From UBA3775 sp051877895 (lineage in GTDB: Bacteria; Bacillota; Clostridia; Lachnospirales; Lachnospiraceae), in assembly GCA_051877895.1 (NCBI GenBank), contig JBJEJI010000041.1:1-15116 (forward strand): a stretch of 15,116 nt of DNA, in the 5' to 3' direction. The translations under genes were made by a program, and so were the position numbers. Positions 1-6,694 of the stretch are shown piece by piece. Within the stretch, counting starts at the first letter, position 1, and each line of letters opens with the position of its first letter. Under the pieces are notes generated by a model. That model had not been told where the DNA came from. It ran no database searches and was given only the letters and a program-made list of their open reading frames with translations.

Positions 1-69
1 ATGGAAACAAGACCACTCTCCAAGGATAAGAGATGGAGACTTGTTGAAATTGTTGAAAAGGCTAAGTAA
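1..69 (+). CDS. rpsQ: 30S ribosomal protein S17, C-terminal fragment (partial at window start)
   Basis: The first 22 codons read METRPLSKDKRWRLVEIVEK plus Ala-Lys and stop at TAA 67-69. The ETRPLSK.KRWRLVEIVE tail is the conserved C-terminus of S17, which binds 16S rRNA in the body of the 30S subunit. The ATG at position 1 is an internal methionine; the real start lies upstream of the window. S17 directly before L14 is the usual junction of the S10 and spc blocks in Firmicutes, which supports the call. Only the last quarter or so of the protein is visible. Confidence 0.93.
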   Translation: METRPLSKDKRWRLVEIVEKAK

Positions 70-96
70 TTTTCGGGAAAAACATTTTCCCGAAAA
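70..96 (+). other. Perfect 12-bp inverted repeat between rpsQ and rplN
   Basis: TTTTCGGGAAAA (70-81) and TTTTCCCGAAAA (85-96) are exact reverse complements separated by the three bases ACA. The hairpin starts one base after the rpsQ stop codon and ends 26 bases before the rplN start. No T-run follows, so it is not a standard intrinsic terminator. It could be an RNA processing or stabilising element, or a weak attenuator, between the S10-type and spc-type parts of a long transcript. The structure is seen directly; its function is unknown. Confidence 0.6.
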
Positions 97-122
97 TGAA
101 TCAACTGAAAGGAGTATTCACT

Positions 123-491
123 ATGATTCAGACAGAAACCAGATTAAAGGTTGCTGACAATACCGGTGCTAAAGAATTACTTTGCATCAGAGTGCTTGGT
201 GGTTCTGTAAGAAAGTATGCCGGAATAGGTGATATCATCGTTGCTTCTGTAAAAGACGCCAATCCGGGCGGCGACGTTAAGAAGGGCGACGTTGTTAAGG
301 CAGTAGTAGTTCGTACAGTAAAGGGTGTTCGTCGTAAGGACGGTTCTTACATCCGTTTCGATGAAAATGCTGCCGTTATTATCAAAGATGACCTGAACCC
401 AAGAGGAACTCGTATCTTTGGACCTGTAGCAAGAGAACTTCGTGATAAGAAATTCATGAAAATCGTTTCTCTCGCTCCTGAAGTATTATAA
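123..491 (+). CDS. rplN: 50S ribosomal protein L14 (uL14)
   Basis: This 122-residue protein has the full L14 length and opens MIQTETRLKVADNTGAKELL, the family's conserved N-terminal barrel strand. GDVVKAVVVRT, the RFDENAAVI segment and the C-terminal NPRGTRIFGPVARELR box follow. L14 binds 23S rRNA and forms an intersubunit bridge with 16S rRNA. The start at 123 is chosen because GAAAGGAG sits at 108-115 and the family begins at MIQ; an in-frame ATG at 96 would add nine residues, has no ribosome site and overlaps the upstream hairpin. The stop codon abuts the rplX Shine-Dalgarno, so the two genes are tightly co-expressed. Confidence 0.98.
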   Translation: MIQTETRLKVADNTGAKELLCIRVLGGSVRKYAGIGDIIVASVKDANPGGDVKKGDVVKAVVVRTVKGVRRKDGSYIRFDENAAVIIKDDLNPRGTRIFGPVARELRDKKFMKIVSLAPEVL

Positions 492-502
492 GGAGGGGTA
501 AT

Positions 503-808
503 ATGGCAACTTCTAAAATCAAGAAAAACGATACAGTAAAAGTTATCGTTGGAAAAGATAAAGGAAAAGAAGGCAAGGTTATCAGCGTTAAGGACGGTAA
601 AGTTCTTGTTGAGGGCGCTAACATGGTAACAAAGCATTCCAAACCAACACAGGCAAATCCTAAGGGTGGCATTTCTCATCAGGAAGCACCGATTGATGCG
701 TCCAATGTTATGTATGTTCACAAGGGAGAGCCAACAAGAGTCGGTTTCAAGGTAGTTGACGGCAAGAAAGTTCGTTATGCAAAATCTACCGGTGACGTTA
801 TTGACTAA
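503..808 (+). CDS. rplX: 50S ribosomal protein L24 (uL24)
   Basis: The 101-residue product has the KOW motif near its N-terminus (residues 8-34, NDTVKVIVGKDKGKEGKV), followed by the L24-specific PxxxGGIxxxEAPID box and an RVGFKV..GKKVRYAKS tail. L24 is an early-binding 23S rRNA protein that nucleates large-subunit assembly and sits near the exit tunnel. AGGAGG at 491-496 begins right at the L14 stop codon, with good spacing to ATG 503. Length and order (L14-L24-L5) are standard for the spc operon, and nothing is unusual about it. Confidence 0.98.
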   Translation: MATSKIKKNDTVKVIVGKDKGKEGKVISVKDGKVLVEGANMVTKHSKPTQANPKGGISHQEAPIDASNVMYVHKGEPTRVGFKVVDGKKVRYAKSTGDVID

Positions 809-832
809 TTCTAATTGAGGAGGTCTCTTAAG

Positions 833-1372
833 TTGAATAGATTAAAAGAAAAGTATCAGAATGAAATTGCTGATGCTATGCAGAAAAAATTCGGGTACAA
901 GAATGTAATGCAGATTCCTAAGCTCGATAAGATTGTTATCAATATGGGCGTTGGCGAAGCAAGAGATAATGCTAAAGCTTTAGAGGGTGCTCTTAAGGAT
1001 ATGGAAATTATCTCCGGTCAGAAGCCTGTTATTACAAAAGCTAAGAAATCAATCGCTAACTTCAAAATCAGAGAGGGTATGAACCTTGGATGTAAGGTTA
1101 CACTCAGAGGTGATAAGATGTATGATTTCCTTGATCGTCTTGTTAATCTTGCACTTCCACGAGTACGTGACTTTAGAGGTGTAAACCCTGATGCTTTTGA
1201 TGGCAGAGGTGATTATGCACTTGGTATCAAGGAACAGCTTATCTTCCCTGAAATCGAGTATGACAAGGTAGACAAGGTTCGTGGTATGGACGTTATCTTT
1301 GTTACAACAGCAAAGACTGACGAAGAAGCACGTGAGTTATTAACTTTGTTTGGTATGCCTTTTAAGAAATAG
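833..1372 (+). CDS. rplE: 50S ribosomal protein L5 (uL5), TTG start
   Basis: The 179-residue product matches the usual L5 length. It contains the conserved IPKLDKIVINMGVGEA segment (about residues 28-43), the SGQKPVITKAKKSIANFKIREG loop region, LPRVRDFRG and the C-terminal TTAKTDEEARELL..FGMPF. L5 binds 5S rRNA with L18 in the central protuberance. The start is taken as TTG at 833, giving NRLKEKYQ after the initiator; GAGGAGG at 817-823 lies nine bases upstream. Another TTG at 815 overlaps that Shine-Dalgarno and is rejected, and no ATG is available near the N-terminus. The TTG start is the only non-ATG start among the ribosomal genes here and could lower initiation slightly. Confidence 0.97.
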   Translation: MNRLKEKYQNEIADAMQKKFGYKNVMQIPKLDKIVINMGVGEARDNAKALEGALKDMEIISGQKPVITKAKKSIANFKIREGMNLGCKVTLRGDKMYDFLDRLVNLALPRVRDFRGVNPDAFDGRGDYALGIKEQLIFPEIEYDKVDKVRGMDVIFVTTAKTDEEARELLTLFGMPFKK

Positions 1373-1385
1373 GAGGAAAATTTCG

Positions 1386-1571
1386 ATGGCAAAAACATCA
1401 ATGAAGATTAAACAGCAGCGCCCACAGAAGTATAAGGTTCGTGAGTATACACGTTGCAAGATTTGTGGTCGTCCTCATGCTTACTTAAGAAAATACGGAA
1501 TTTGCAGAGTATGCTTCCGTGAATTGGCTTATAAAGGTCAGATTCCGGGTGTTAAGAAAGCAAGCTGGTAG
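1386..1571 (+). CDS. rpsZ: 30S ribosomal protein S14, zinc-binding type Z (uS14)
   Basis: This 61-residue S14 is the short zinc-ribbon form. Cysteines 24 and 27 (CKIC) and 40 and 43 (CRVC) form the metal site around a GRPHAYLRKYGICR core, and the GQIPGVKKASW end is typical. It assembles late in the 30S head near the A site. The start at 1386 follows AGGAGG at 1371-1376, which overlaps the L5 stop; an in-frame ATG at 1350 lies inside rplE and is rejected. Bacteria with this form may also carry a zinc-independent S14 paralogue elsewhere, which cannot be checked here. The symbol rpsN is also used. Confidence 0.97.
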   Translation: MAKTSMKIKQQRPQKYKVREYTRCKICGRPHAYLRKYGICRVCFRELAYKGQIPGVKKASW

Positions 1572-1579
1572 GATTAAGA

Positions 1580-1593
1580 TGTGCTTATGCACA
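1580..1593 (+). other. Small hairpin in the rpsZ-rpsH gap
   Basis: TGTGC (1580-1584) and GCACA (1589-1593) pair perfectly around TTAT. TTA and TAA outside it could add an outer stem. It sits 15 bases before the GGAGGT of rpsH. It is small enough to arise by chance, and no function is assigned. Confidence 0.3.
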
Positions 1594-1621
1594 GCCTAAA
1601 TGATGATGGAGGTAATTATCA

Positions 1622-2023
1622 ATGACAATGAGCGATCCAATTGCAGATATGCTTACAAGAATCCGTAATGCAAATACTGCAAAGCATGATACTGTAGATG
1701 TACCTGCTTCTAAGATGAAGATTGCTATAGCTGAAATCCTTCTTAAGGAAGGCTATATCAAGAGCTTTGAAATCGAAGAAGTCGGAAGCTTTAAAAACAT
1801 TCACATCACTTTAAAGTATGGTAAAGATAAGTCCGTTAAGACAATTTCCGGCCTTAAGAGAATTTCTAAGCCTGGTCTTCGTGTTTACGCAAGCAAGGAA
1901 GAGTTACCATATGTACTTGGTGGTTTAGGTATTGCTATTATTTCAACAAATAAGGGCATTGTTACCGACAAAGAAGCAAGAAAGCTTAATGTCGGCGGCG
2001 AAGTTCTTGCATATGTTTGGTAA
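1622..2023 (+). CDS. rpsH: 30S ribosomal protein S8 (uS8)
   Basis: The 133-residue product begins MTMSDPIADMLTRIRNAN, the S8 N-terminal signature. It ends with the RRISKPGLRVY-like segment (here RISKPGLRVYASKEELP), GGLGIAIISTNKGIVTDKEAR and GEVLAYVW. S8 binds helix 21 of 16S rRNA and organises the central domain. In E. coli it is the translational repressor of the spc operon by binding its own mRNA; whether it does so here is unknown. GGAGGT at 1608-1613 is eight bases before ATG 1622. A second ATG at 1628 is possible but leaves the usual N-terminal Thr-Met out. Confidence 0.98.
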   Translation: MTMSDPIADMLTRIRNANTAKHDTVDVPASKMKIAIAEILLKEGYIKSFEIEEVGSFKNIHITLKYGKDKSVKTISGLKRISKPGLRVYASKEELPYVLGGLGIAIISTNKGIVTDKEARKLNVGGEVLAYVW

Positions 2024-2055
2024 TCAGACATATTGTAACCTGATTGTAAAATGAC

Positions 2056-2091
2056 AGTGAGGAGAAAGCGTTAGCGGAAATCATCTTCACT
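2056..2091 (+). promoter_or_regulatory. Candidate structured leader element upstream of rplF
   Basis: AGTGAGGA (2056-2063) can pair with TCTTCACT (2084-2091) over eight positions including one G.U. Two more pairs (G2064-C2082, A2065-T2081) form around a bulged A2083. A small GC/GC helix (2068-2069 with 2074-2075) lies inside. The stem fills most of the unusually long 93-nt rpsH-rplF gap and ends 26 bases before the rplF start. A helix with internal bulged adenines just after rpsH is the sort of site where S8 could bind, but this is inference only. Confidence 0.35.
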
Positions 2092-2116
2092 ATTAACTAT
2101 AATAGGAGGTACGGGC

Positions 2117-2659
2117 ATGTCACGTATAGGTAAAATGCCAATCGCAATTCCGGCAGGCGTAACTGTTGAGATTGCAGAAAATAATAAAGTGACTGTAAAA
2201 GGTCCTAAGGGAACTCTTGAAAGAGTACTCCCTGCAGAGATGGAAATCAAGAAAGATGGAGATTCTGTAGTTGTAACAAGACCAAATGACTTAAAGAAGA
2301 ATAAGTCTTTACATGGTCTCACAAGAACTTTAATTGCTAACATGGTAACAGGTGTTACTTCCGGTTATGAAAAGGTTCTTGAAATTAACGGTGTTGGTTA
2401 CAGAGCACAGAAAGCCGGAAAAGAGTTAACACTTATCTTAGGTTATTCTCATCCGGTAGTAATGGTTGACCCTGAAGGTGTTGAAACAGTTCTTGAAGGA
2501 ACAAATAAGATTACCGTTAAGGGTATTGACAAAGAAAAAGTTGGACAGTACGCTGCTGAAATCAGAGACAAGAGAAGACCTGAGCCATACAAGGGCAAAG
2601 GTATCAAGTATGCTGATGAAGTTATCAGACGTAAGGTCGGCAAGACAGGTAAGAAGTAG
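2117..2659 (+). CDS. rplF: 50S ribosomal protein L6 (uL6)
   Basis: At 180 residues this is a normal-length L6, composed of two related alpha/beta domains (about 1-80 and 81-180). The N-terminus MSRIGKMPIAIPAGV and the C-terminal box YAAEIRDKRRPEPYKGKGI followed by KYADEVIRRKVGKTGKK are diagnostic. L6 binds 23S rRNA near the sarcin-ricin loop and factor-binding site. TAGGAGGT at 2103-2110 precedes ATG 2117. The gene is preceded by a 93-nt gap containing a candidate stem-loop and followed after 15 nt by rplR. Confidence 0.98.
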   Translation: MSRIGKMPIAIPAGVTVEIAENNKVTVKGPKGTLERVLPAEMEIKKDGDSVVVTRPNDLKKNKSLHGLTRTLIANMVTGVTSGYEKVLEINGVGYRAQKAGKELTLILGYSHPVVMVDPEGVETVLEGTNKITVKGIDKEKVGQYAAEIRDKRRPEPYKGKGIKYADEVIRRKVGKTGKK

Positions 2660-2674
2660 AAAGGAGAATAAGTT

Positions 2675-3043
2675 ATGGTTAGCAAAGAATGTAGATCTAA
2701 GATTCGTGTTAAGAAACATCTCAGAGTTCGTAATCGTTTCTCCGGTACTCCTGAGAGACCTCGTCTGGCAGTGTTCAGAAGCAATAACCATATGTATTGT
2801 CAGATTATTGATGATACAGTAGGTAAGACACTTGTTGCTGCATCAACATTAGACAAGGACATTAAAGCCAGTGTTGAGAAAACAAACAATGTAGAAGCAG
2901 CTACAGCACTTGGTACAGCAATTGCAAAAAAAGCTCTTGCAGCAGGTGTAACAGAAGTTGTCTTTGACAGAGGCGGATTTATATATGCCGGTAAGATTAA
3001 GGCTTTAGCAGAAGCAGCCCGTGAGGCTGGTCTGGTATTTTAG
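2675..3043 (+). CDS. rplR: 50S ribosomal protein L18 (uL18)
   Basis: The 122-residue product has the basic N-terminal arm (RSKIRVKKHLRVRNRFSGT), ERPRLAVFRSNNHMYCQIIDD, and the C-terminal FDRGGFIYAGKIKALAEAAR motif of L18. It binds 5S rRNA together with L5 and delivers it to the central protuberance. AAAGGAG at 2660-2666 starts right after the L6 stop codon, showing tight coupling to rplF. Length and order are standard. Confidence 0.98.
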   Translation: MVSKECRSKIRVKKHLRVRNRFSGTPERPRLAVFRSNNHMYCQIIDDTVGKTLVAASTLDKDIKASVEKTNNVEAATALGTAIAKKALAAGVTEVVFDRGGFIYAGKIKALAEAAREAGLVF

Positions 3044-3057
3044 TAGGAGGTAATCGC

Positions 3058-3561
3058 ATGAAACGTGATATTATTGATGCCAGTCAGTTAGAATTAGTTG
3101 ACAAGGTAGTTTCAATTAAGCGTGTTACAAAGGTTGTTAAAGGTGGACGCCATATGCGTTTTGCAGCATTGGTAGTTGTTGGCGACAAAAATGGACACGT
3201 TGGTGCCGGTTTAGGAAAAGCTACTGAAGTTCCGGAAGCTATTCGTAAGGGCAAGGAAGACGCTATTAAGAATTTAATTTCTTTACCACTTGATAATAAT
3301 GGCAGTGTACCTCATGACTTCATCGGTCAGTTTGGTAGCGCTTCTGTACTTTTAAAGAAGGCTCCTGAAGGTACAGGTATCATCGCCGGTGGTCCTGCTC
3401 GTGTTGTACTTGAACTTGCAGGATTTAAGAACATTCGTACAAAATCACTTGGTTCTAACAATAAGCAGAATGTTGTACTTGCTACAATTGAAGGCTTAAA
3501 GAATCTTAAGACTCCTGAGGAAGTTGCTGCACTTCGTGGCATCTCCGTTAGTGATTTATAA
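3058..3561 (+). CDS. rpsE: 30S ribosomal protein S5 (uS5)
   Basis: This 167-residue S5 has the N-terminal dsRBD-like domain with RVTKVVKGGRHMRFAALVVV and GDKNGHVGAGLGKATEVPEAI, then the C-terminal domain with GTGIIAGGPARVVLELAG and SLGSNN. S5 lies at the mRNA entry channel, helps decoding fidelity and is a classical site of spectinomycin and ram mutations. TAGGAGGT overlaps the L18 stop, spaced six bases from ATG 3058. A 58-nt gap with two hairpins separates it from rpmD, unlike the usual short gap. Confidence 0.98.
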   Translation: MKRDIIDASQLELVDKVVSIKRVTKVVKGGRHMRFAALVVVGDKNGHVGAGLGKATEVPEAIRKGKEDAIKNLISLPLDNNGSVPHDFIGQFGSASVLLKKAPEGTGIIAGGPARVVLELAGFKNIRTKSLGSNNKQNVVLATIEGLKNLKTPEEVAALRGISVSDL

Positions 3562-3567
3562 GATTGG

Positions 3568-3606
3568 CAAATCCACATAGGGATTTGGTTCACAGAAAAC
3601 TGTGAA
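3568..3606 (+). other. Two adjacent perfect hairpins between rpsE and rpmD
   Basis: CAAATCC (3568-3574) pairs exactly with GGATTTG (3581-3587) around ACATAG. One base later TTCACAG (3589-3595) pairs exactly with CTGTGAA (3600-3606) around AAAA. Both have 7-bp stems, and the second ends directly at the GGAAAGGAG ribosome site of rpmD. No T-run follows, so termination is unlikely. They may tune mRNA stability or rpmD translation; that role is inferred. Confidence 0.5.
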
Positions 3607-3619
3607 GGAAAGGAGTATT

Positions 3620-3799
3620 ATGGCAGAGTTAAAAATAACACTTGTAAAGTCTACCATAGGTGCAATTCCTAAGCACAAGAAGACAATTGAAGCACTTGGA
3701 CTTCATAAGACAGGTTCTTCCAAGGTTCTTCCTGATAACGCAGCAACCAAGGGAATGGTTGCACAGGTTAAACATTTAGTAAAGGTAGAGGAAATCTAA
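3620..3799 (+). CDS. rpmD: 50S ribosomal protein L30 (uL30)
   Basis: The 59-residue product is the compact bacterial L30, a ferredoxin-like fold with LKITLVKSTIGAIPKHKKTIEALGL and NAATKGMVAQVKHLVKVEE, both family hallmarks. It binds 23S rRNA on the solvent side of the large subunit. ATG 3620 follows AAAGGAG at 3609-3615. An in-frame GTG at 3602 lies within the right arm of the preceding hairpin and is rejected. It is placed between S5 and L15 as in other bacteria. Confidence 0.97.
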   Translation: MAELKITLVKSTIGAIPKHKKTIEALGLHKTGSSKVLPDNAATKGMVAQVKHLVKVEEI

Positions 3800-3817
3800 A
3801 TTTAAAGGAGGTGCACT

Positions 3818-4261
3818 ATGAATTTATCAGAGTTAAATCCGGCTGAAGGTTCCAAGCACAGCGACAGTTTTAGAAGAGGTCGTGGTCATGGCTCGGGCAA
3901 CGGTAAGACAGCAGGTAAAGGACATAAGGGACAGAAAGCACGTTCCGGAGCTCCACGTATTGGTTTTGAAGGTGGTCAGATGCCTCTGTATCGTCGTCTT
4001 CCTAAGCGTGGATTCAAGAACAGAAATACAAAAGAAATTATTTCTGTTAATTTAAGCACTCTTGAAAAGGTTTTCAATGACGGAGATGACGTTACAATTG
4101 AAACCATGATGGCTAAGGGTGTTGTAAGAAATCCAAAAGATGGCGTAAAAATACTTGGAAATGGAGAATTAACTAAGAAACTTAACGTTCAGGCAAATGC
4201 GTTCAGTGCAAGTGCAACTGAAAAAATTCAGGCTCTTGGTGGAAAAGCAGAGGTGATCTAA
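3818..4261 (+). CDS. rplO: 50S ribosomal protein L15 (uL15)
   Basis: The 147-residue protein has the typical Gly/Arg/Lys-rich extended N-terminus (RRGRGHGSGNGKTAGKGHKG, about residues 19-38), then GFEGGQMPLYRRLPKRGF and a C-terminal globular part ending in IQALGGKAEVI. The extension threads into 23S rRNA, and L15 is a mid-to-late assembly protein. AAAGGAGGTG at 3804-3813 precedes ATG 3818. Its stop codon is separated from the secY start by one base, so secY translation is likely coupled to rplO. Confidence 0.98.
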   Translation: MNLSELNPAEGSKHSDSFRRGRGHGSGNGKTAGKGHKGQKARSGAPRIGFEGGQMPLYRRLPKRGFKNRNTKEIISVNLSTLEKVFNDGDDVTIETMMAKGVVRNPKDGVKILGNGELTKKLNVQANAFSASATEKIQALGGKAEVI

Positions 4262-4262
4262 G

Positions 4263-5594
4263 ATGTTTAAAACTCTTATCAATGCTTTTAAAGTTAAGGA
4301 TCTTCGTAAAAAGCTCTTATATACTTTTTTATGTCTTGTAGTTGTTCGTTTGGGCAGCCAGATTCCGGCGCCTGGTATTAACCAGTCGCTGATTCAGAAC
4401 TGGCTCTCCAATATGAACCTTGGATTTTTCGATGCAATGACAGGTGGTTCTTTCACGCAGATGTCAATTCTTGCATTGAGCATTTCGCCATATATCACAT
4501 CCTCAATTATTATGCAGCTTATGACTATTGCTATTCCTAAGCTGGCAGAATTACAGAAGGATGGAGAGACAGGTCGAAAGAAGATTGCCAGTTGGTCCAG
4601 GTACCTTACTGTAGCTCTTGCTCTTATAGAATCCGGCGCTATGGCAATCGGTTTCAGCAGAAACGGCTATACAAATGACAAGTCTATACTTACAATTCTT
4701 GTTATTATTGTATGTTTTACAGCCGGTTCCGCATTTCTTATGTGGCTTGGTGAAAACATTACTGAGAAGGGTGTTGGAAATGGTATTTCCATTATCCTTA
4801 CCATCAATATTGTTGCAACCATGCCTAGTGATTTTATAAACCTTTTCAGAGTATTTGTTTTCAATGCAACATCTGTTGTTAAGGGAATAATTGCAGCACT
4901 GGTTATTGTTCTTATTGTACTTGTAACAGTAGTACTTATTATATTACTTCAGGATGCACAGAGAAGAATTCCTGTACAGTACAGCAAGAAAGTAGTTGGT
5001 CGTAAAATGACAGGCGGAAGCAGTACATTTATTCCGCTTCGTGTAAATACCTCCGGTGTTATTCCGGTAATTTTTGCAATGTCATTATTACAGTTTCCTG
5101 TAATCATTTCATCATTCTTCGGTGTAAATGCAGCAACAGGTCCTGATGCAAGTGTATGGCAGAAGATTCTCTATCTGTTTTCACAGGGCAATTGGTTCAA
5201 TTTTGAATCTTTTGCAGAATTCAAGTATACACTGGGTGCAATTCTTTACATTGTACTTATTATTTTCTTTGCATACTTCTATACAAGTATAACATTTAAT
5301 CCTATGGAAGTTGCGAACAATATGAAGAAACAGGGTGGATTTATTCCTGGTATTCGTCCTGGTCGTCCGACAACAGAGTATCTTACTTCAGTACTTAACA
5401 AGATCGTATTAATCGGTGCTGCTATGCTGACAGTAGTTGCTTTAATCCCGATTTTCTTCTCAGGTGCTTTTAATGCCCACGTGTCATTCGGAGGCACTTC
5501 GTTGATAATCGTAGTCGGCGTTGTACTTGAAACATTGAAGCAGATTGAATCTCAGATGGTTGAACGTCACTATAAAGGATTTTTAAATTCATAA
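4263..5594 (+). CDS. secY: Preprotein translocase channel subunit SecY
   Basis: The 443-residue, highly hydrophobic protein fits the ten-helix SecY channel that exports and inserts proteins with SecE, SecG and SecA. Visible hallmarks are IPAPGI (34-39), the SISPYITSSI segment (about 73-82), GNGISI (172-177), QDAQRRIPVQY (230-240, the large cytoplasmic loop), NPMEVANNMKKQGGFIPGI followed by RPG (346-367), and the C-terminal ESQMVERHYKGFL. The start lies one base after the L15 stop, and GAGGTG at 4250-4255 inside the rplO end serves as ribosome site. It closes the spc part of the cluster; a strong hairpin without a T-tract follows. Confidence 0.98.
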   Translation: MFKTLINAFKVKDLRKKLLYTFLCLVVVRLGSQIPAPGINQSLIQNWLSNMNLGFFDAMTGGSFTQMSILALSISPYITSSIIMQLMTIAIPKLAELQKDGETGRKKIASWSRYLTVALALIESGAMAIGFSRNGYTNDKSILTILVIIVCFTAGSAFLMWLGENITEKGVGNGISIILTINIVATMPSDFINLFRVFVFNATSVVKGIIAALVIVLIVLVTVVLIILLQDAQRRIPVQYSKKVVGRKMTGGSSTFIPLRVNTSGVIPVIFAMSLLQFPVIISSFFGVNAATGPDASVWQKILYLFSQGNWFNFESFAEFKYTLGAILYIVLIIFFAYFYTSITFNPMEVANNMKKQGGFIPGIRPGRPTTEYLTSVLNKIVLIGAAMLTVVALIPIFFSGAFNAHVSFGGTSLIIVVGVVLETLKQIESQMVERHYKGFLNS

Positions 5595-5601
5595 TTTATT
5601 A

Positions 5602-5715
5602 TAGGGCGGAGCAGTTTTGTTCCGCCCTAACTTAAAATACGGATATTTTTCCGTAAAAAATACAATCGCAGCCGGGTAAAATAAAGCCCACTGCGTGTCT
5701 GTGCGGATAACCGCT
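5602..5715 (+). other. Stem-loop-rich secY-adk gap
   Basis: This gap holds four possible hairpins. The first is a strong 12-bp stem (5602-5613 with 5618-5629, one G.U, loop GTTT) whose core is AGGGCGGA/TCCGCCCT. TACGGA/TCCGTA (5638-5643 with 5650-5655) follows. CGCAG/CTGCG (5667-5671 with 5691-5695) encloses GGG/CCC, and GCGG/CCGC surrounds ATAA at 5703-5714. The first resembles a terminator stem but is followed by AACTTAAAA rather than a T-run. TACAAT at 5661-5666 has no good -35 partner, so no promoter is claimed. Confidence 0.45.
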
Positions 5716-5733
5716 TTGACATGGAGGTAAATG

Positions 5734-6375
5734 ATGAAAATTGTTATGTTAGGTGCACCGGGTGCCGGTAAAGGTACTCAGGCAAAAATGATTGCCGCAA
5801 AGTATGGCATTCCTCATATTTCCACCGGAGATATTTTCAGAGCTAATATTAAGAACGGAACCGAACTTGGAAAAAAGGCTAAAAGCTTTATGGATCAGGG
5901 ACTTCTTGTACCGGATGAACTTACACTTGAACTGATCATGGACAGATTTACAAATGATGACTGTGTAAACGGTTATGTGCTTGATGGATTTCCAAGAACA
6001 ATTGCTCAGGCAGAAGCTTTAACAGCTAGTCTTGCTGCTAAGGGTGAAAAAATGGATTATGCAATTGATGTTAATGTTCCGGATGAAAAAATTGTTACCA
6101 GAATGGGCGGACGTAGAGCCTGCGTAGCATGCGGAGGAACCTTCCATGTTAAGTATAATCCACCGAAAGAAGAAGGAGTATGCGATCTTTGTGGTGGCAA
6201 GCTTACTATTCGTGATGATGATATGCCTGAAACGGTACAGAAGAGACTGAATGTATATCATACACAGACACAGCCACTCATTGAATATTATACAAATGAA
6301 GGAATCCTGAAGACAGTAGATGGAACTCAGGATGTAGATAAGGTATTTGAAGATATCCTTTCCATACTTGCTTAA
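5734..6375 (+). CDS. adk: Adenylate kinase, zinc-LID type
   Basis: Adenylate kinase interconverts ATP + AMP and 2 ADP in the cytoplasm. From the 5734 start the product is 213 residues. It has the P-loop GAPGAGKGT (7-15), the AMP-binding STGDIFR (30-36), DGFPRT (84-89) and a LID with four cysteines, C130-x2-C133 and C150-x2-C153, that form the structural zinc site of many Gram-positive enzymes. ATG 5731 and ATG 5734 are adjacent; GGAGG at 5723-5727 is spaced better from 5734 and the family begins MKIV. The usual neighbour map is missing downstream. Confidence 0.97.
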   Translation: MKIVMLGAPGAGKGTQAKMIAAKYGIPHISTGDIFRANIKNGTELGKKAKSFMDQGLLVPDELTLELIMDRFTNDDCVNGYVLDGFPRTIAQAEALTASLAAKGEKMDYAIDVNVPDEKIVTRMGGRRACVACGGTFHVKYNPPKEEGVCDLCGGKLTIRDDDMPETVQKRLNVYHTQTQPLIEYYTNEGILKTVDGTQDVDKVFEDILSILA

Positions 6376-6453
6376 GAAAAGTATATAATAGGAAGAAATA
6401 CCATATAATTTGTGATAGCACATTAAAGTGTTTGAAATTAACCGGAGGTAGTA

Positions 6454-6672
6454 ATGTCTAAAAGCGATGTCTTAGAAATAGAAGGCAAGGTTGTTGAAAA
6501 GCTGCCAAACGCAATGTTCAGAGTTGAACTTGAGAATGGCCATATCGTACTTGCTCACATCAGCGGTAAGCTTCGTATGAACTATATTAAAATAGTTCCG
6601 GGCGACACAGTTACCCTTGAAATGTCTCCATATGACCTTACAAAGGGAAGAATTGTTTGGAGAGATAAATAA
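6454..6672 (+). CDS. infA: Translation initiation factor IF-1
   Basis: The 72-residue product is the complete single OB-fold IF1: KSDVLEIEGKVVEKLPNAMF, then ELENGHIVLAHISGKLRMNYI and a conserved end PGDTVTLEMSPYDLTKGRIVWR. IF1 occupies the 30S A site during initiation and cooperates with IF2 and IF3. CGGAGGT at 6443-6449 precedes ATG 6454. It follows adk by 78 nt and is followed by a terminator hairpin, so infA is probably the last gene of the upstream transcript. TATAAT-like strings at 6384 and 6404 lack -35 boxes, so a separate infA promoter is not supported. Confidence 0.98.
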   Translation: MSKSDVLEIEGKVVEKLPNAMFRVELENGHIVLAHISGKLRMNYIKIVPGDTVTLEMSPYDLTKGRIVWRDK

Positions 6673-6694
6673 TCACAAAAAAATAATGAAATTC

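Noticed and set aside
96..122. Upstream ATG extension of rplN
   Set aside because: It adds nine non-conserved residues, begins in the hairpin arm and ignores the good ribosome site at 108-115.
2466..2822. 118-codon frame overlapping rplF and rplR on the + strand
   Set aside because: A shadow of two well-supported ribosomal genes, with no ribosome site and no family resemblance.
5716..5744. TTGACA at 5716-5721 as an adk promoter
   Set aside because: No -10 box occurs at 15-19 bases; the hexamer would drive transcription from inside adk.
6368..6389. TTGCTT / TATAAT pair before infA
   Set aside because: Spacing is only 10 bases. The second TATAAT at 6404 also lacks a -35 box.
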